NCBI RefSeq assembly: GCF_039531695.1
Contig: NZ_BAAAQN010000009.1
Span: 62,001 to 126,000 of the forward strand
Direction of reading: 5' to 3'
Origin: Catenulispora yoronensis
GTDB taxonomy: Bacteria; Actinomycetota; Actinomycetes; Streptomycetales; Catenulisporaceae
Length of the DNA: 64,000 nt
The position numbers were made by a program, and so were the translations under genes. Position 1 is the stretch's first letter. Each line of letters opens with the position of its first letter. This document shows, in pieces, positions 6,569 through 15,538 of the stretch. The notes under the pieces are model-generated. The model was not told the origin of the DNA, did no database searches, and saw only the letters and a list, made by a program, of their open reading frames with translations.

Positions 6569-8065
6569 ATGTCTGACGCCGGCCTCCCCGCCAAGTTCGC
6601 GAACCTCGGCCTCACCTACGACGACGTCCTGCTGGTCCCGGCCTACTCCGAGGTGGTGCCCAGCGAGGTGGACACCGGCACCCGGCTGTCGCGCAACATC
6701 CGCCTGAACATCCCGCTGATCAGCGCCGCGATGGACACTGTGACCGAGGCCCGGATGGCCATCGCGATGGCCCGCCAGGGCGGCGTGGGCGTCCTGCACC
6801 GCAACCTGTCGATCGCCGACCAGGCGGCGCAGGTGGACCTGGTCAAGCGCTCCGAGTCGGGCATGGTCACCCAGCCGGTGACGGTCGCCCCGGAGGCCAG
6901 CCTGGCCGAGGTCGACGCGCTGTGTGCGAAGTACCGCATCTCCGGCCTGCCGGTGACCGGCCCCGACGGCACGCTGCTGGGCATCATCACCAACCGCGAC
7001 CTGCGGTTCGAGGTCGACAAGACGCGCCGGGTGGCCGAGGTCATGACCCCGATGCCGCTGGTGACCGGCCCGGCCGGGATAAGCGGCGAGGACGCCATGA
7101 AACTCCTGGCCCGGCACAAGATCGAGAAGCTTCCGCTGGTCACCCCGGACGGCAGGCTGTCCGGCCTGATCACGGTCAAGGACTTCGACAAGAGCGAGAA
7201 GTATCCGCTGGCCACCAAGGACGCGAACGGCCGGCTGCGCGTGGGCGCGGCGATCGGCATCCTCGGCGACTCCTTCGAGCGGGCCCAGGCCCTGGTGGCG
7301 GCCGGTGTCGACTTCCTCGTGGTGGACACCGCGCACGGCCATTCCAAGGTCGAGCTGGACATGATCGCCAAGGTCAAGGCCGAGGCGCCGCACATCGACG
7401 TGATCGGCGGCAACGTGGTCACCGGTCCCGGCGCGCACGACTTGATCACGGCCGGTGCCGACGGCGTCAAGGTCGGCGTGGGTCCCGGCTCCATCTGCAC
7501 TACGCGCGTAGTGGCCGGGGTCGGTGCGCCGCAGGTGACCGCTGTGTATGAGGTGGCGCAGGTGGCCAAGGAGCACGGCGTACCGGTGATCGCCGACGGC
7601 GGTTTGCAGTACTCCGGCGACATCGGCAAGGCGATCGCCGCCGGCGCCGACTCGGTGATGCTCGGCTCGCTGCTGGCCGGCTGTGAGGAGTCGCCCGGCG
7701 AGCTGCTGTTCATCAACGGCAAGCAGTTCAAGTCCTACCGCGGCATGGGTTCCCTGGGCGCGATGCAGTCGCGCGGCGAGAACAAGTCCTACTCGAAGGA
7801 CCGCTACTTCCAGGGCGAGGTCGACTCGGACGAGAAGCTGATCGCCGAGGGTGTCGAGGGCCAGGTACCCTACCGCGGCCCGCTGGCCTCGGTCGCGTTG
7901 CAGCTGATCGGCGGCCTGCGCCAGTCGATGCTGTACTGCGGCTCGCACACCATCCCGCAGTTGCAGGACGCGCAGCTGGTGCGGATCACCGCGGCGGGTC
8001 TGCGCGAGAGCCACCCGCACGACGTCCAGATGACCGTCGAGGCGCCGAACTACTCGAAGCGCTGA
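6569..8065 (+). CDS. guaB: IMP dehydrogenase
   Basis: 498 residues. Catalyses NAD-dependent oxidation of IMP to XMP, the committed step to GMP. Order: N-terminal barrel strands (LTYDDVLLVPAYSEV), a paired CBS module at about residues 100-210 (AEASLAEVDALC..., GISGEDAMKLLARH...), then the catalytic loop GPGSICTTR with nucleophile Cys310, the phosphate-binding IADGG block, and the flap region YRGMGSLGAM. The start gives the canonical N-terminal spacing. It is followed after 113 bp by its paralogue guaB3; a hairpin between them may separate transcripts. Confidence 0.97.
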   Translation: MSDAGLPAKFANLGLTYDDVLLVPAYSEVVPSEVDTGTRLSRNIRLNIPLISAAMDTVTEARMAIAMARQGGVGVLHRNLSIADQAAQVDLVKRSESGMVTQPVTVAPEASLAEVDALCAKYRISGLPVTGPDGTLLGIITNRDLRFEVDKTRRVAEVMTPMPLVTGPAGISGEDAMKLLARHKIEKLPLVTPDGRLSGLITVKDFDKSEKYPLATKDANGRLRVGAAIGILGDSFERAQALVAAGVDFLVVDTAHGHSKVELDMIAKVKAEAPHIDVIGGNVVTGPGAHDLITAGADGVKVGVGPGSICTTRVVAGVGAPQVTAVYEVAQVAKEHGVPVIADGGLQYSGDIGKAIAAGADSVMLGSLLAGCEESPGELLFINGKQFKSYRGMGSLGAMQSRGENKSYSKDRYFQGEVDSDEKLIAEGVEGQVPYRGPLASVALQLIGGLRQSMLYCGSHTIPQLQDAQLVRITAAGLRESHPHDVQMTVEAPNYSKR

Positions 8066-8118
8066 ACACGGGCTATTCGTGGCGCTGAACTCTTAGAGCT
8101 GAACACATAGAGCACTCA

Positions 8119-8146
8119 ACGGCCCGGCGCGATAGCGTCGGGCCGT
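8119..8146 (+). terminator. Hairpin between guaB and guaB3
   Basis: ACGGCCCG (8119-8126)/CGGGCCGT (8139-8146), 8 bp. No T-run follows. It could be a weak terminator of guaB or a leader element of guaB3, whose start is 32 bp downstream. Confidence 0.45.
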
Positions 8147-8178
8147 AAGTACGTCCATCGAAAGTTGAGGTAGACCAG

Positions 8179-9288
8179 GTGACCGAGGTCGAGATCGGCC
8201 GGGCCAAGCGTGGCCGCCGCGCCTACGGGTTCGACGATGTGGCGGTAGTGCCGTCGCGCCGCACCCGGGACCCCGAAGAGGTCTCCATCGCCTGGCAGAT
8301 CGACGCTTACCGGTTCGACACGCCCTTCATGGTCGCGCCGATGGACTCCGTGGTGTCTCCGGCCACCGCGATCCGGATCGGCAAGCTCGGCGGCGTCGGC
8401 GTCCTGAACCTCGAAGGCCTGTGGACTCGCTACGAGAACCCCGAGCCGCTCCTCCAGGAGATCGCCACACTCTCCGAGGACGCCGTCACCAAGCGTCTTC
8501 AGGAGATCTACAGCGCGCCGGTCCAGGCCGAACTCATCTCCGCGCGTATCAAGGAGGTCCGCGCGGCGGGTGTCACTGTGGCCGGCGCACTGTCGCCGCA
8601 GCGCACAGCGGAGTTTCACTCCGTCGCCGTATCGGCGGGCCTGGACATGCTCGTCATCCGCGGTACGACCGTGTCGGCCGAGCACGTCTCCGCGAACGCC
8701 GAGCCGCTGAACCTCAAGCAGTTCATCTACGACCTTGAGATCCCCGTGGTTGTCGGCGGTTGCGCCACCTATCAGGCGGCGCTGCACCTGATGCGCGCCG
8801 GCGCCGCGGGCATCCTCGTCGGCTTCGGCGGCGGGTCGACGCAGACGACGCGTGACGTCCTGGGCATCGCGGTCCCCATGGCCTCGGCCGTGTCCGACGT
8901 CGCCGCCGCGCGGCGCGACTACCTGGACGAGTCCGGCGGCCGCTATGTGCACGTCGTCGCGGACGGCGCTATGGGCGTTTCCGGCGACATCACCAAGGCG
9001 ATTGCCTGCGGCGCCGACGCAGTAATGATCGGCTCCCCGCTCGCCCGCGCCGCCGAGGCGCCCGGCCGCGGCTACCACTGGGGCAACGAGGCGCACCACG
9101 CTTCCGTCCCGCGCGGCCACCGCACAGCGGTCGGCACAGTGGGAACGCTGGAGGAGATCCTCGTCGGTCCTTCCTCCTCGCCGGACGGCACCATGAACCT
9201 CGCGGGCGCGCTGCGCCGTGCCATGGGCACTTGCGGGTACACCGAGCTCAAGGGCTTCCAGCGGGTCGAGGTCACCGTCGCCACCTGA
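8179..9288 (+). CDS. guaB3: GuaB3-family IMP dehydrogenase-related protein
   Basis: 369 residues, starting GTG. It has the IMPDH/GMPR barrel without CBS domains: RRAYGFDDVAVVPSRRTRDPEEV at the N-terminus, MDSVVSP, VVVGGCATYQAA, and C-terminal VADGAMGVSGDITKAIACGADAVMIGSPLA. The catalytic loop that reads GPGSICTTR in GuaB reads GGGSTQTTR here (215-225 region), so the nucleophilic Cys is replaced by Gln222. The guaB-guaB3 pairing is conserved in actinobacteria (Rv3411c-Rv3410c). A cyanobacterial GuaB3 has been described as an active IMPDH, but with the nucleophile missing this one may have a different or regulatory role. Confidence 0.92.
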   Translation: MTEVEIGRAKRGRRAYGFDDVAVVPSRRTRDPEEVSIAWQIDAYRFDTPFMVAPMDSVVSPATAIRIGKLGGVGVLNLEGLWTRYENPEPLLQEIATLSEDAVTKRLQEIYSAPVQAELISARIKEVRAAGVTVAGALSPQRTAEFHSVAVSAGLDMLVIRGTTVSAEHVSANAEPLNLKQFIYDLEIPVVVGGCATYQAALHLMRAGAAGILVGFGGGSTQTTRDVLGIAVPMASAVSDVAAARRDYLDESGGRYVHVVADGAMGVSGDITKAIACGADAVMIGSPLARAAEAPGRGYHWGNEAHHASVPRGHRTAVGTVGTLEEILVGPSSSPDGTMNLAGALRRAMGTCGYTELKGFQRVEVTVAT

Positions 9289-9320
9289 GCGCTCCGCTCC
9301 TGAAGCGGAACGCTTGAGAC

Positions 9321-9355
9321 GCGAACGGTTCGCCGCGAAACCCCGAACCGTTCGC
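9321..9355 (+). terminator. Hairpin after guaB3
   Basis: Perfect 12-bp stem GCGAACGGTTCG (9321-9332)/CGAACCGTTCGC (9344-9355) with an 11-nt loop, 33 bp past the guaB3 stop. No T-run. Most likely the transcription end of the guaB/guaB3 region. Confidence 0.6.
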
Positions 9356-9461
9356 CGTCCCGCTACCCCTTCCTGGTGTCGGCGCACCCTGTGATCGGCT
9401 TCACGGGTGACGTGGCGTCCCCGGTCGCGTGTGGGGCCCGCGCTTAGGGCAGGCTTGAGTC

Positions 9462-11171
9462 GTGCGTAGTGTGCGGCTGGGACCGGCGGAGCGGGAGAAG
9501 GCGCTGGCTGCGATGGCCGAGCGAGAGCTCGACGTCGTGGTGGTCGGCGGCGGTGTGGTCGGCACCGGGACGGCGTTGGACGCCGCGACCCGGGGCCTGT
9601 CCGTGGGTTTGTTGGAGGCGCGGGACTGGGCGTCGGGGACGTCCTCCCGCTCCTCCAAACTCATCCACGGCGGTCTGCGTTACCTGGAGATGCTCGACTT
9701 CGGGCTGGTCCGGGAAGCGCTTAAGGAACGGGGGCTGCTGTTGCAGCGCCTGGCACCGCACCTGGTGCGGCCGGTGCCGTTTCTGTATCCGTTGACGGGA
9801 CGTGCTTGGGAACGCGTATATGCGGGTTCCGGCGTCGCGCTCTACGACGGTATGGCGACGTCCTCCAGCCACGGCAGAGGGCTCCCGCTGCATCGTCAGC
9901 TGACGCGCCGCGGTGCCCTGCGTATCGCGCCGGCGCTTAAGCGTTCTTCGCTAGTAGGAGCGATCCAGTACTACGACGCGCAGGTGGACGACGCGCGGTA
10001 CGTCACCTTCCTCGCGCGCACCGCCGCAAGCTATGGCGCGCATGTAGCGTCCCGCGCACGTGTCTCGGGCTTCCTGCGCGAAGGCGAACGCGTCACCGGC
10101 GTCATCGTGCGGGACCTGGAGACCGGCAAGACTCAGGAGATCCGCGCCAAGCAGGTGGTGAACGCTACCGGCGTGTGGACGGATGACACGCAGGCTCTGG
10201 TGGGGGAGCGCGGACGATTCCATGTGCGCGCCTCTAAGGGGATCCACCTGGTCGTCCCCAAGGACCGCATCCACTCCTCTTCCGGACTGATCCTGCGTAC
10301 AGAGAAGTCTGTGCTGTTCGTCATCCCCTGGGGCCGGCACTGGATCATCGGGACCACTGACACCGAGTGGACTCTGGACAAGGCGCATCCCGCAGCGTCC
10401 AAAACTGACATCCAATACTTGCTGGATCATGTCAATGAGGTTCTGAACGTCCCACTGTCCCGAGCTGATGTCGAAGGCGTCTACGCCGGGCTGCGCCCCC
10501 TGCTGGCCGGCGAGTCCGACGAGACCTCCAAACTCTCCCGCGAGCACATCGTGGCGCACGTCGTGCCGGGCCTGGTGGTCGTCGCAGGCGGCAAGTACAC
10601 GACCTATCGGGTGATGGCCCAGGACGCCGTCGACGCGGCGGTCCACGGCCTTGGTGGCGGCATCCCGGCGTCCGTCACCGAGAACGTCCCGTTGCTCGGC
10701 GCGGACGGCTACCAAGCGCTGTGGAACAACCGTTCGCGCATCGCCGCACGGAGCGGACTGCACGTCGCCCGAGTGGAACACCTGCTGCGCCGCTACGGCT
10801 CGTTGATCGACGAAGTGCTGGACTTGATGTCCGAGCAGCACGAGCTTTCGGAGCCCCTGCCCGGCGCGGAGGATTACCTTAAGGCCGAGGTCGTGTATGC
10901 GGCCCAGTTCGAAGGCGCCCTGCACCTGGACGACGTCCTGTCGCGCCGCCTCCGCGTCTCCATCGAGACGTTCGACCGCGGCGTCAGCGCGGCCGAACCC
11001 ACCGCGCGACTGATCGCCCCGGTGCTCGGCTGGACCGAGGAACAGGTCAAGCGTGAGGTTGAGCACTATGCCGCGCGCATCGCCGCTGAACGCGAATCCC
11101 AAGAGCAGCCAGACGACGCCACGGCCGACGCCGCCCGGCTCGGCGCGCCTGACGTTGTGCCGGTTATGTAG
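9462..11171 (+). CDS. glpD: Glycerol-3-phosphate dehydrogenase (FAD)
   Basis: 569 residues. Membrane-associated flavoenzyme that oxidises sn-glycerol 3-phosphate to dihydroxyacetone phosphate, feeding electrons to the quinone pool. The FAD dinucleotide fold VVVGGGVVGTGTALDAATRG is near residue 25, followed by the family motif SSRSSKLIHGGLRYLE, the substrate region KGIHLVVPKDR, GTTDTEW, and GKYTTYRVMAQDAV before the C-terminal helical domain. The GTG at 9462 gives a normal N-terminus, though the ATG at 9513 cannot be excluded. No glpK or glpF is adjacent, so it is a free-standing gene. Confidence 0.95.
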   Translation: MRSVRLGPAEREKALAAMAERELDVVVVGGGVVGTGTALDAATRGLSVGLLEARDWASGTSSRSSKLIHGGLRYLEMLDFGLVREALKERGLLLQRLAPHLVRPVPFLYPLTGRAWERVYAGSGVALYDGMATSSSHGRGLPLHRQLTRRGALRIAPALKRSSLVGAIQYYDAQVDDARYVTFLARTAASYGAHVASRARVSGFLREGERVTGVIVRDLETGKTQEIRAKQVVNATGVWTDDTQALVGERGRFHVRASKGIHLVVPKDRIHSSSGLILRTEKSVLFVIPWGRHWIIGTTDTEWTLDKAHPAASKTDIQYLLDHVNEVLNVPLSRADVEGVYAGLRPLLAGESDETSKLSREHIVAHVVPGLVVVAGGKYTTYRVMAQDAVDAAVHGLGGGIPASVTENVPLLGADGYQALWNNRSRIAARSGLHVARVEHLLRRYGSLIDEVLDLMSEQHELSEPLPGAEDYLKAEVVYAAQFEGALHLDDVLSRRLRVSIETFDRGVSAAEPTARLIAPVLGWTEEQVKREVEHYAARIAAERESQEQPDDATADAARLGAPDVVPVM

Positions 11172-11195
11172 CGGTCCCGTGCTTTGATGGCGGAC

Positions 11196-11684
11196 ATGAG
11201 TCTTTACGACATCCCGATCAACACACTCGACGGAAAGCCGGCCTCCCTGAACGACTACGCGGGCAAAGCCGTCCTGCTGGTCAACGTGGCCTCCCGCTGC
11301 GGCCTCACTCCGCAGTACGAGGGCCTTGAGCGGATCCACGAGCGTTACGCCGAACGGGGGTTCACCGTCGTCGGTGTCCCCTGCAACCAGTTCGGCGCGC
11401 AGGAGCCGGGTACCTCGGACGAGATCCAGGAGTTCTGCTCCGCGACCTACGGTGTGACCTTCCCGCTGCTGGAGAAGATCGAGGTCAACGGCGAGAACCG
11501 GCACCCGCTGTACCAGGAACTCACGAAGACGACCGATGCCGAGGGCAACGCCGGGGATATCACGTGGAACTTTGAAAAGTTCCTTATTGGTGCGGACGGA
11601 ACGGTGCTTAAGCGATTCCGCCCGCGCACCGAGCCTGAGGCCTCCGAAGTGGTCGAAGCCATCGAGGCCGCGCTTCCCGCATAG
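11196..11684 (+). CDS. Cys-type glutathione peroxidase family protein
   Basis: About 162 residues with the thioredoxin-fold GPx signatures: NVASRCGLTPQY (peroxidatic Cys35, Cys rather than selenocysteine), VPCNQFGAQEPG and WNFEKFLIG. A resolving-type Cys occurs in QEFCSATYGVTFP, so it probably uses thioredoxin or mycothiol-linked donors rather than glutathione to reduce peroxides. Start candidates are ATG 11187 and ATG 11196; the latter is chosen because it begins at the conserved MSLYDIPINTLDG. Cytoplasmic, monocistronic in appearance, 24 bp after glpD. Confidence 0.92.
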   Translation: MSLYDIPINTLDGKPASLNDYAGKAVLLVNVASRCGLTPQYEGLERIHERYAERGFTVVGVPCNQFGAQEPGTSDEIQEFCSATYGVTFPLLEKIEVNGENRHPLYQELTKTTDAEGNAGDITWNFEKFLIGADGTVLKRFRPRTEPEASEVVEAIEAALPA

Positions 11685-11718
11685 TGACACGCGCGGCTGA
11701 TCACGCCAGGATGGCGCT

Positions 11719-12813
11719 ATGCCGCATTGGACTCCGGAAGAAATCCCGGATCTGACGGGGCGAGTCGCCATGGTCACGGGGGCCAGCAGCGGGATCGGGT
11801 TCCAGACGGCATTGGAACTCGCGCGTCATGGGGCCCGTACCCTGCTCGCCGTCCGCGATCCGGTCAGGGGAACGCACGCGCTGGAGAGGATCACTTCGGT
11901 GGTCCCCTCCGCGCGGGGCCTGGTCGAGGTCGTCCCGGTCGACCTGGCGAGCCTGGACTCGGTCGAGGACGCCGCCGCCGACCTGGCCGACCGGACCGCG
12001 GCGGTGGACATCCTGGTGAACAACGCGGGCGTCATGGTCCCGGACGGCCACACCACCGCCGACGGCTTCGAGTTGCAGTTCGGGACCAACCACCTGGGGC
12101 ACTTCGCGCTTACCGGCCGCCTGCTGCCGTTGCTGCTGGCCGCGGAGGCGCCCCGGGTGGTCACCGTCTCCAGCCTGACCCATCGCCACGCGAAGCCGAT
12201 CTGGGATTTTGTGCCGGTAGGCGTTGAGGCCACGGCCCATGATGAAGCCAGCTCCGGATCCCTATCGGAAGGTGCGAAGCTGGGTGAGGCGGAGCACGAA
12301 GACGGCGTGGGTGACGGTGGACCATCCGGCAGCGCTCGCTTCACCAGCGCCAGGTCCGGCGGCACCGCCGAATCAGACAGCCACCGCCGCGTGGCCGGAT
12401 ACGGACGCTCCAAGCTCGCTAATCTGCTGTTCGCTAAGGAACTTGATCGCAGAGCCAAGCGCGTGCGGTTCGCCTTAGCGAGTGTCGCCGCGCATCCCGG
12501 CTATGCGGCGACAGGACTGTTCACCAAGACCTCGTTCAGCCGCCACAATCGAGTTGTCTCCGGACTCGCACAGCTGGTTACCCGGGCGACCGGTCAGAGC
12601 GCTGCCACCGGCGCGTGGCCCTCGCTATACGCGGCCACACATGTGGATCTCTTCGGCGGTGAGTACATCGGACCGCGCGGTCCTGGGGAAATGCGCGGCG
12701 CTCCCACCTTGGCCTTCATGAGCGCCATCGCGCAGGACGAGACTGTGGCTGCCGCGCTATGGGAGCAGTCTGTAGCCGCGACCGGCGTGGGCTATGAGGA
12801 GTTATTACGCTAA
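11719..12813 (+). CDS. Short-chain dehydrogenase/reductase (retinol-dehydrogenase-like)
   Basis: 364 residues. Rossmann motif TGASSGIG near residue 21, NNAGVM, catalytic YGRSK, and the C-terminal PGYAATGLF block of SDRs that act on retinol, steroid or similar lipophilic substrates. Unusually, an approximately 55-residue acidic, Gly/Ser-rich insert (EATAHDEASSGSLSEGAKLG ...) lies between the catalytic Ser region (TVSSLTHRHAK) and the YxxxK, where the family has a shorter loop. Substrate unknown. The gene follows the peroxidase by 34 bp and may be co-transcribed. Confidence 0.9.
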   Translation: MPHWTPEEIPDLTGRVAMVTGASSGIGFQTALELARHGARTLLAVRDPVRGTHALERITSVVPSARGLVEVVPVDLASLDSVEDAAADLADRTAAVDILVNNAGVMVPDGHTTADGFELQFGTNHLGHFALTGRLLPLLLAAEAPRVVTVSSLTHRHAKPIWDFVPVGVEATAHDEASSGSLSEGAKLGEAEHEDGVGDGGPSGSARFTSARSGGTAESDSHRRVAGYGRSKLANLLFAKELDRRAKRVRFALASVAAHPGYAATGLFTKTSFSRHNRVVSGLAQLVTRATGQSAATGAWPSLYAATHVDLFGGEYIGPRGPGEMRGAPTLAFMSAIAQDETVAAALWEQSVAATGVGYEELLR

Positions 12814-12988
12814 CTCGCGGGAAGACTGACCGGCCCGTCGGCCATTTGGTCGAGAATTGGGCCGACCAGCGGGCGTATTGATCTGTGGCAGGACATGACG
12901 CTCGAAAATTCGGGAAACGCGTGGGAACCCGGGCGAGAGCCACCGCGTCCAAGTCCCAGAAGCAGTGACCGCGAGGAGATGGAGCGAA

Positions 12989-13561
12989 ATGAAGCTTCTG
13001 GTGAAGACCGTGGCGAGCACCGCCGTTGTGCTGGTGACGCTGGCCGGTTGCGCCTCCCGCAGCTCGGGGGACTCGCATTCGGCGGCGGCCGGCCCGGGAA
13101 GCGACGTGACATCGTCCACGTCCCCCGGCGGAACCACGAGCACGGAGAACTCGGAGCCGCCGTCCGCGGCCCCCGGCGGCCCCACCACGGGAACCAGCAG
13201 CGGCAGCCAGCCGATCGCTCCCAGCTCGCCTGGCGGCTCCTCGTCGAGCAGCCCCGCCAAGCCCGACCCGTCCGCGCAGGTGAAGTACGTCTCGCCGCAG
13301 GGTGTCACTCTGGCTTCCGACGGTGTCACGCTGATCGCCGAGGTCACCTGGGGCGGTTGCAGTGACCAGCCGCAGCTGGTCGTCATGAGCCAGGACGCCT
13401 CGAAGGTGGTCGTGGAGCTGAAGGAGACCTCTCACGCGCGCATCGGCGTCATGTGCCCGGACATCGCGCGCAACGGCGAGGCTTCGGTGAAGCTTGTCGC
13501 GCCGCTCGGGACGCGCCAGGTGATCGACGGGATCAAGAACGCGCCTATCAACGTTCACTGA
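12989..13561 (+). CDS. Secreted lipoprotein, unknown
   Basis: 190 residues from the ATG at 12989, preceded by GAGGAGATGGAG. MKLLVKTVASTAVVLVTLAGC is a lipoprotein signal with lipobox LAGC; the mature protein is tethered to the membrane. A Ser/Gly/Pro-rich linker of about 70 residues leads to a compact C-terminal domain (VKYVSPQGVTLASDGVTLIA ...) with a Cys pair (WGGC and VMCPDI) that could form a disulfide. No family recognised. The following gabD2-like gene is separated by a structured leader. Confidence 0.8.
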   Translation: MKLLVKTVASTAVVLVTLAGCASRSSGDSHSAAAGPGSDVTSSTSPGGTTSTENSEPPSAAPGGPTTGTSSGSQPIAPSSPGGSSSSSPAKPDPSAQVKYVSPQGVTLASDGVTLIAEVTWGGCSDQPQLVVMSQDASKVVVELKETSHARIGVMCPDIARNGEASVKLVAPLGTRQVIDGIKNAPINVH

Positions 13562-13617
13562 GCTGCGGTACGGCTCATCCTGCCTGATCGTCTCGGGGCG
13601 CAGAAGGCGCCGGCAAA

Positions 13618-13710
13618 GGTAGCGACGTACGCTGTGCGAAACGCACGCAAGAAGACGCTCTCGACGTCTTCACAGGTTGCTACCGACGGCTGACACCGCC
13701 GGGTTTTTCT
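13618..13710 (+). ncRNA. Candidate structured leader RNA upstream of the aldehyde dehydrogenase
   Basis: P1 GGTAGCGAC (13618-13626)/GTTGCTACC (13676-13684), 9 bp with one G-U, encloses two hairpins: GTGCG-AAA-CGCAC (13634-13646) and GAAGACG (13651-13657)/CGTCTTC (13665-13671). Then a weak stem that shares bases with P1 (CCG/CGG pairs, 13683-13702) runs into GTTTTTCT, and the gene start follows in 16 bp. Closing stem plus two hairpins plus a T-run is the layout of a multi-branched regulatory leader, but it could simply be the terminator of the lipoprotein gene. No known riboswitch class is recognised. Confidence 0.4.
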
Positions 13711-13725
13711 GGGAGGCTCGTCGCC

Positions 13726-15378
13726 ATGACCGCCGACACCATCGATCCTGGCAACGGCATATCGGAGGATGCGCAGAGCACTCCGGCCGGGACCGGCCAC
13801 GGAGAGGCCTCGCGCCTTGAGACGATCCATACGCGCCTGTCCGCCGACCTGGTAGAGCGCCTTGTCGGCAAGGTATCGATCCATGGCGCGGTAGGCGGTC
13901 GGACGCAGTCCTACAGCCCGCTCACCGGCGAGCTGATCGCGGATTATCCGGCGAGCGCGCCGCAGGATGTGCGCGCGGCGTTCGAGACGGCGCGGCGGGC
14001 ACAGCAGACGTGGGCCACGACGCCGCTGTCGCAGCGGGCCAAGGTCGCGCGGCGCCTGCATGACCTGTTGCTGGAGCGTTCGGAGCAGCTGCTGGATCTG
14101 GTGCAGATCGAGACCGGCAAGGCCCGTAAGCACGCTCTGGACGAGGTGCTGTCGGCCGCCGCTGCCACGCGGCACTATGCGTACGCCTCGCGCGGCTACA
14201 TACGGCCGAAGCGGCGACGCGGTGTCCTGCCGGTGTTGACCAAGGTGACCGAGGCCCGCGTTCCTAAGGGCGTCGTGGGGATCATCACGCCGTGGAACTA
14301 CCCGCTGGCACTGTCCGTGTCGGATGTCATACCTGCGCTGATCGCCGGTAACGCGGTGGTGCACAAGCCGGACACACAGACCGCGCTCACCGGGCTGCGG
14401 CTGCGGGAGCTCGCGGTGCAGGCCGGATTGCCGGAGGACCTGTGGCAGGTCGTGGTCGGCGATGGTCCGGTCGTCGGTCCGGCGGTGATCGACAATGCTG
14501 ACTACATCGCGTTCACCGGATCGACGGCTACAGGGCGCAGCGTGGCGCAGGCCGCGGCGGCGCGGCTCGTCGGGTGCTCGCTGGAGCTCGGCGGTAAGAA
14601 CGCGATGCTGGTGCTCGACGATGCCGACATCGAGAAGGCGGTGTCCGGCGCGGTGCGCGGGTGCTTCTCTTCGGCGGGACAGCTTTGTATCTCTATTGAG
14701 CGTATATACGTTCACTACACCAAATACGACGACTTCCTGGCGCGCTTCCTTACTGAAGTTCGCGCTATGCGTTTGGGCTCTGGGCTCGACTACACCGCCG
14801 ACATGGGATCGCTGACCAACACCAAGCAGTTGGAGAACGTGACCCTGCACGTCGAGGACGCCAAGGCGAAGGGCGCCAAGGTGCTGTCTGGCGGGCGTCG
14901 CCGCGCGGACATCGGTCCGCTGTTCTACGAGCCGACGGTGCTCGGGGACGTCAAGGACATCATGCGGGTCCACGGCGATGAGACGTTCGGGCCGGTGGTG
15001 TCCGTGTACTCGTTCAAGAGCGAGAGCGAAGTCGTCGCCGAGGCGAACAATACGAAGTACGGGCTGAACGCCTCGGTGTGGACGCGCGACAACAAGCGGG
15101 CTCGGGAGATCGCCGTCAAGCTGCACACCGGCACTGTGAACGTCAACGAGGCCTACGCCGCGGCGTGGGGTTCGGTGGCGGCGCCGATGGGCGGGATGCG
15201 GCAGTCCGGGCTCGGGCGCCGGCACGGGGCCGAGGGCATCCTGCGGTTCACCGAGGCGCAGACCACGGCGCAGGAGCGGCTGCTGCCGATCGCGCCCTGG
15301 TTCGGGATGTCCGACCAGCGGTGGGGCGCGTTGATGCTGCGCTCGTTGAAGCTGCTCAAGACGCTGCGGATGAAGTGA
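13726..15378 (+). CDS. gabD2: Succinate-semialdehyde dehydrogenase (GabD2-type aldehyde dehydrogenase)
   Basis: 550 residues, ALDH superfamily. Oxidises succinic semialdehyde to succinate with NAD(P)+, linking GABA or the alternative TCA route. Visible: IITPWNYPLALS, NAD-binding FTGSTATGRSVA, catalytic Glu in LELGGKNAM, nucleophile Cys in SSAGQLCIS, GPVVSVYSF and the C-terminal GGMRQSGLGRRHG. The ERIYV and PWNYP blocks and a C-terminal WFGMSDQRWGALMLRSLKLL extension match mycobacterial GabD2-type proteins. A 50-residue non-conserved head precedes the domain. GGGAGG lies before the ATG. Substrate is inferred from similarity; a different aldehyde is possible. Confidence 0.85.
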   Translation: MTADTIDPGNGISEDAQSTPAGTGHGEASRLETIHTRLSADLVERLVGKVSIHGAVGGRTQSYSPLTGELIADYPASAPQDVRAAFETARRAQQTWATTPLSQRAKVARRLHDLLLERSEQLLDLVQIETGKARKHALDEVLSAAAATRHYAYASRGYIRPKRRRGVLPVLTKVTEARVPKGVVGIITPWNYPLALSVSDVIPALIAGNAVVHKPDTQTALTGLRLRELAVQAGLPEDLWQVVVGDGPVVGPAVIDNADYIAFTGSTATGRSVAQAAAARLVGCSLELGGKNAMLVLDDADIEKAVSGAVRGCFSSAGQLCISIERIYVHYTKYDDFLARFLTEVRAMRLGSGLDYTADMGSLTNTKQLENVTLHVEDAKAKGAKVLSGGRRRADIGPLFYEPTVLGDVKDIMRVHGDETFGPVVSVYSFKSESEVVAEANNTKYGLNASVWTRDNKRAREIAVKLHTGTVNVNEAYAAAWGSVAAPMGGMRQSGLGRRHGAEGILRFTEAQTTAQERLLPIAPWFGMSDQRWGALMLRSLKLLKTLRMK

Positions 15379-15538
15379 GGCCGGGGCGGCGGGGCGTTCC
15401 TCAAAACGGGTGACGCGGCGACCGAAAGGTTCCGATTGTCGGTACCCGGGGCTACCGTGGTGACTCGACGTCACTCCAGGTCACCGACCAACTCCTTTAT
15501 GGCGTCACCGCACAGCACATGAGGGGATGGTGATCCGC

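Noticed and set aside
6086..8020. 644-codon minus-strand ORF over bldM/guaB
   Set aside because: Shadow frame of guaB; no ribosome site or domain.
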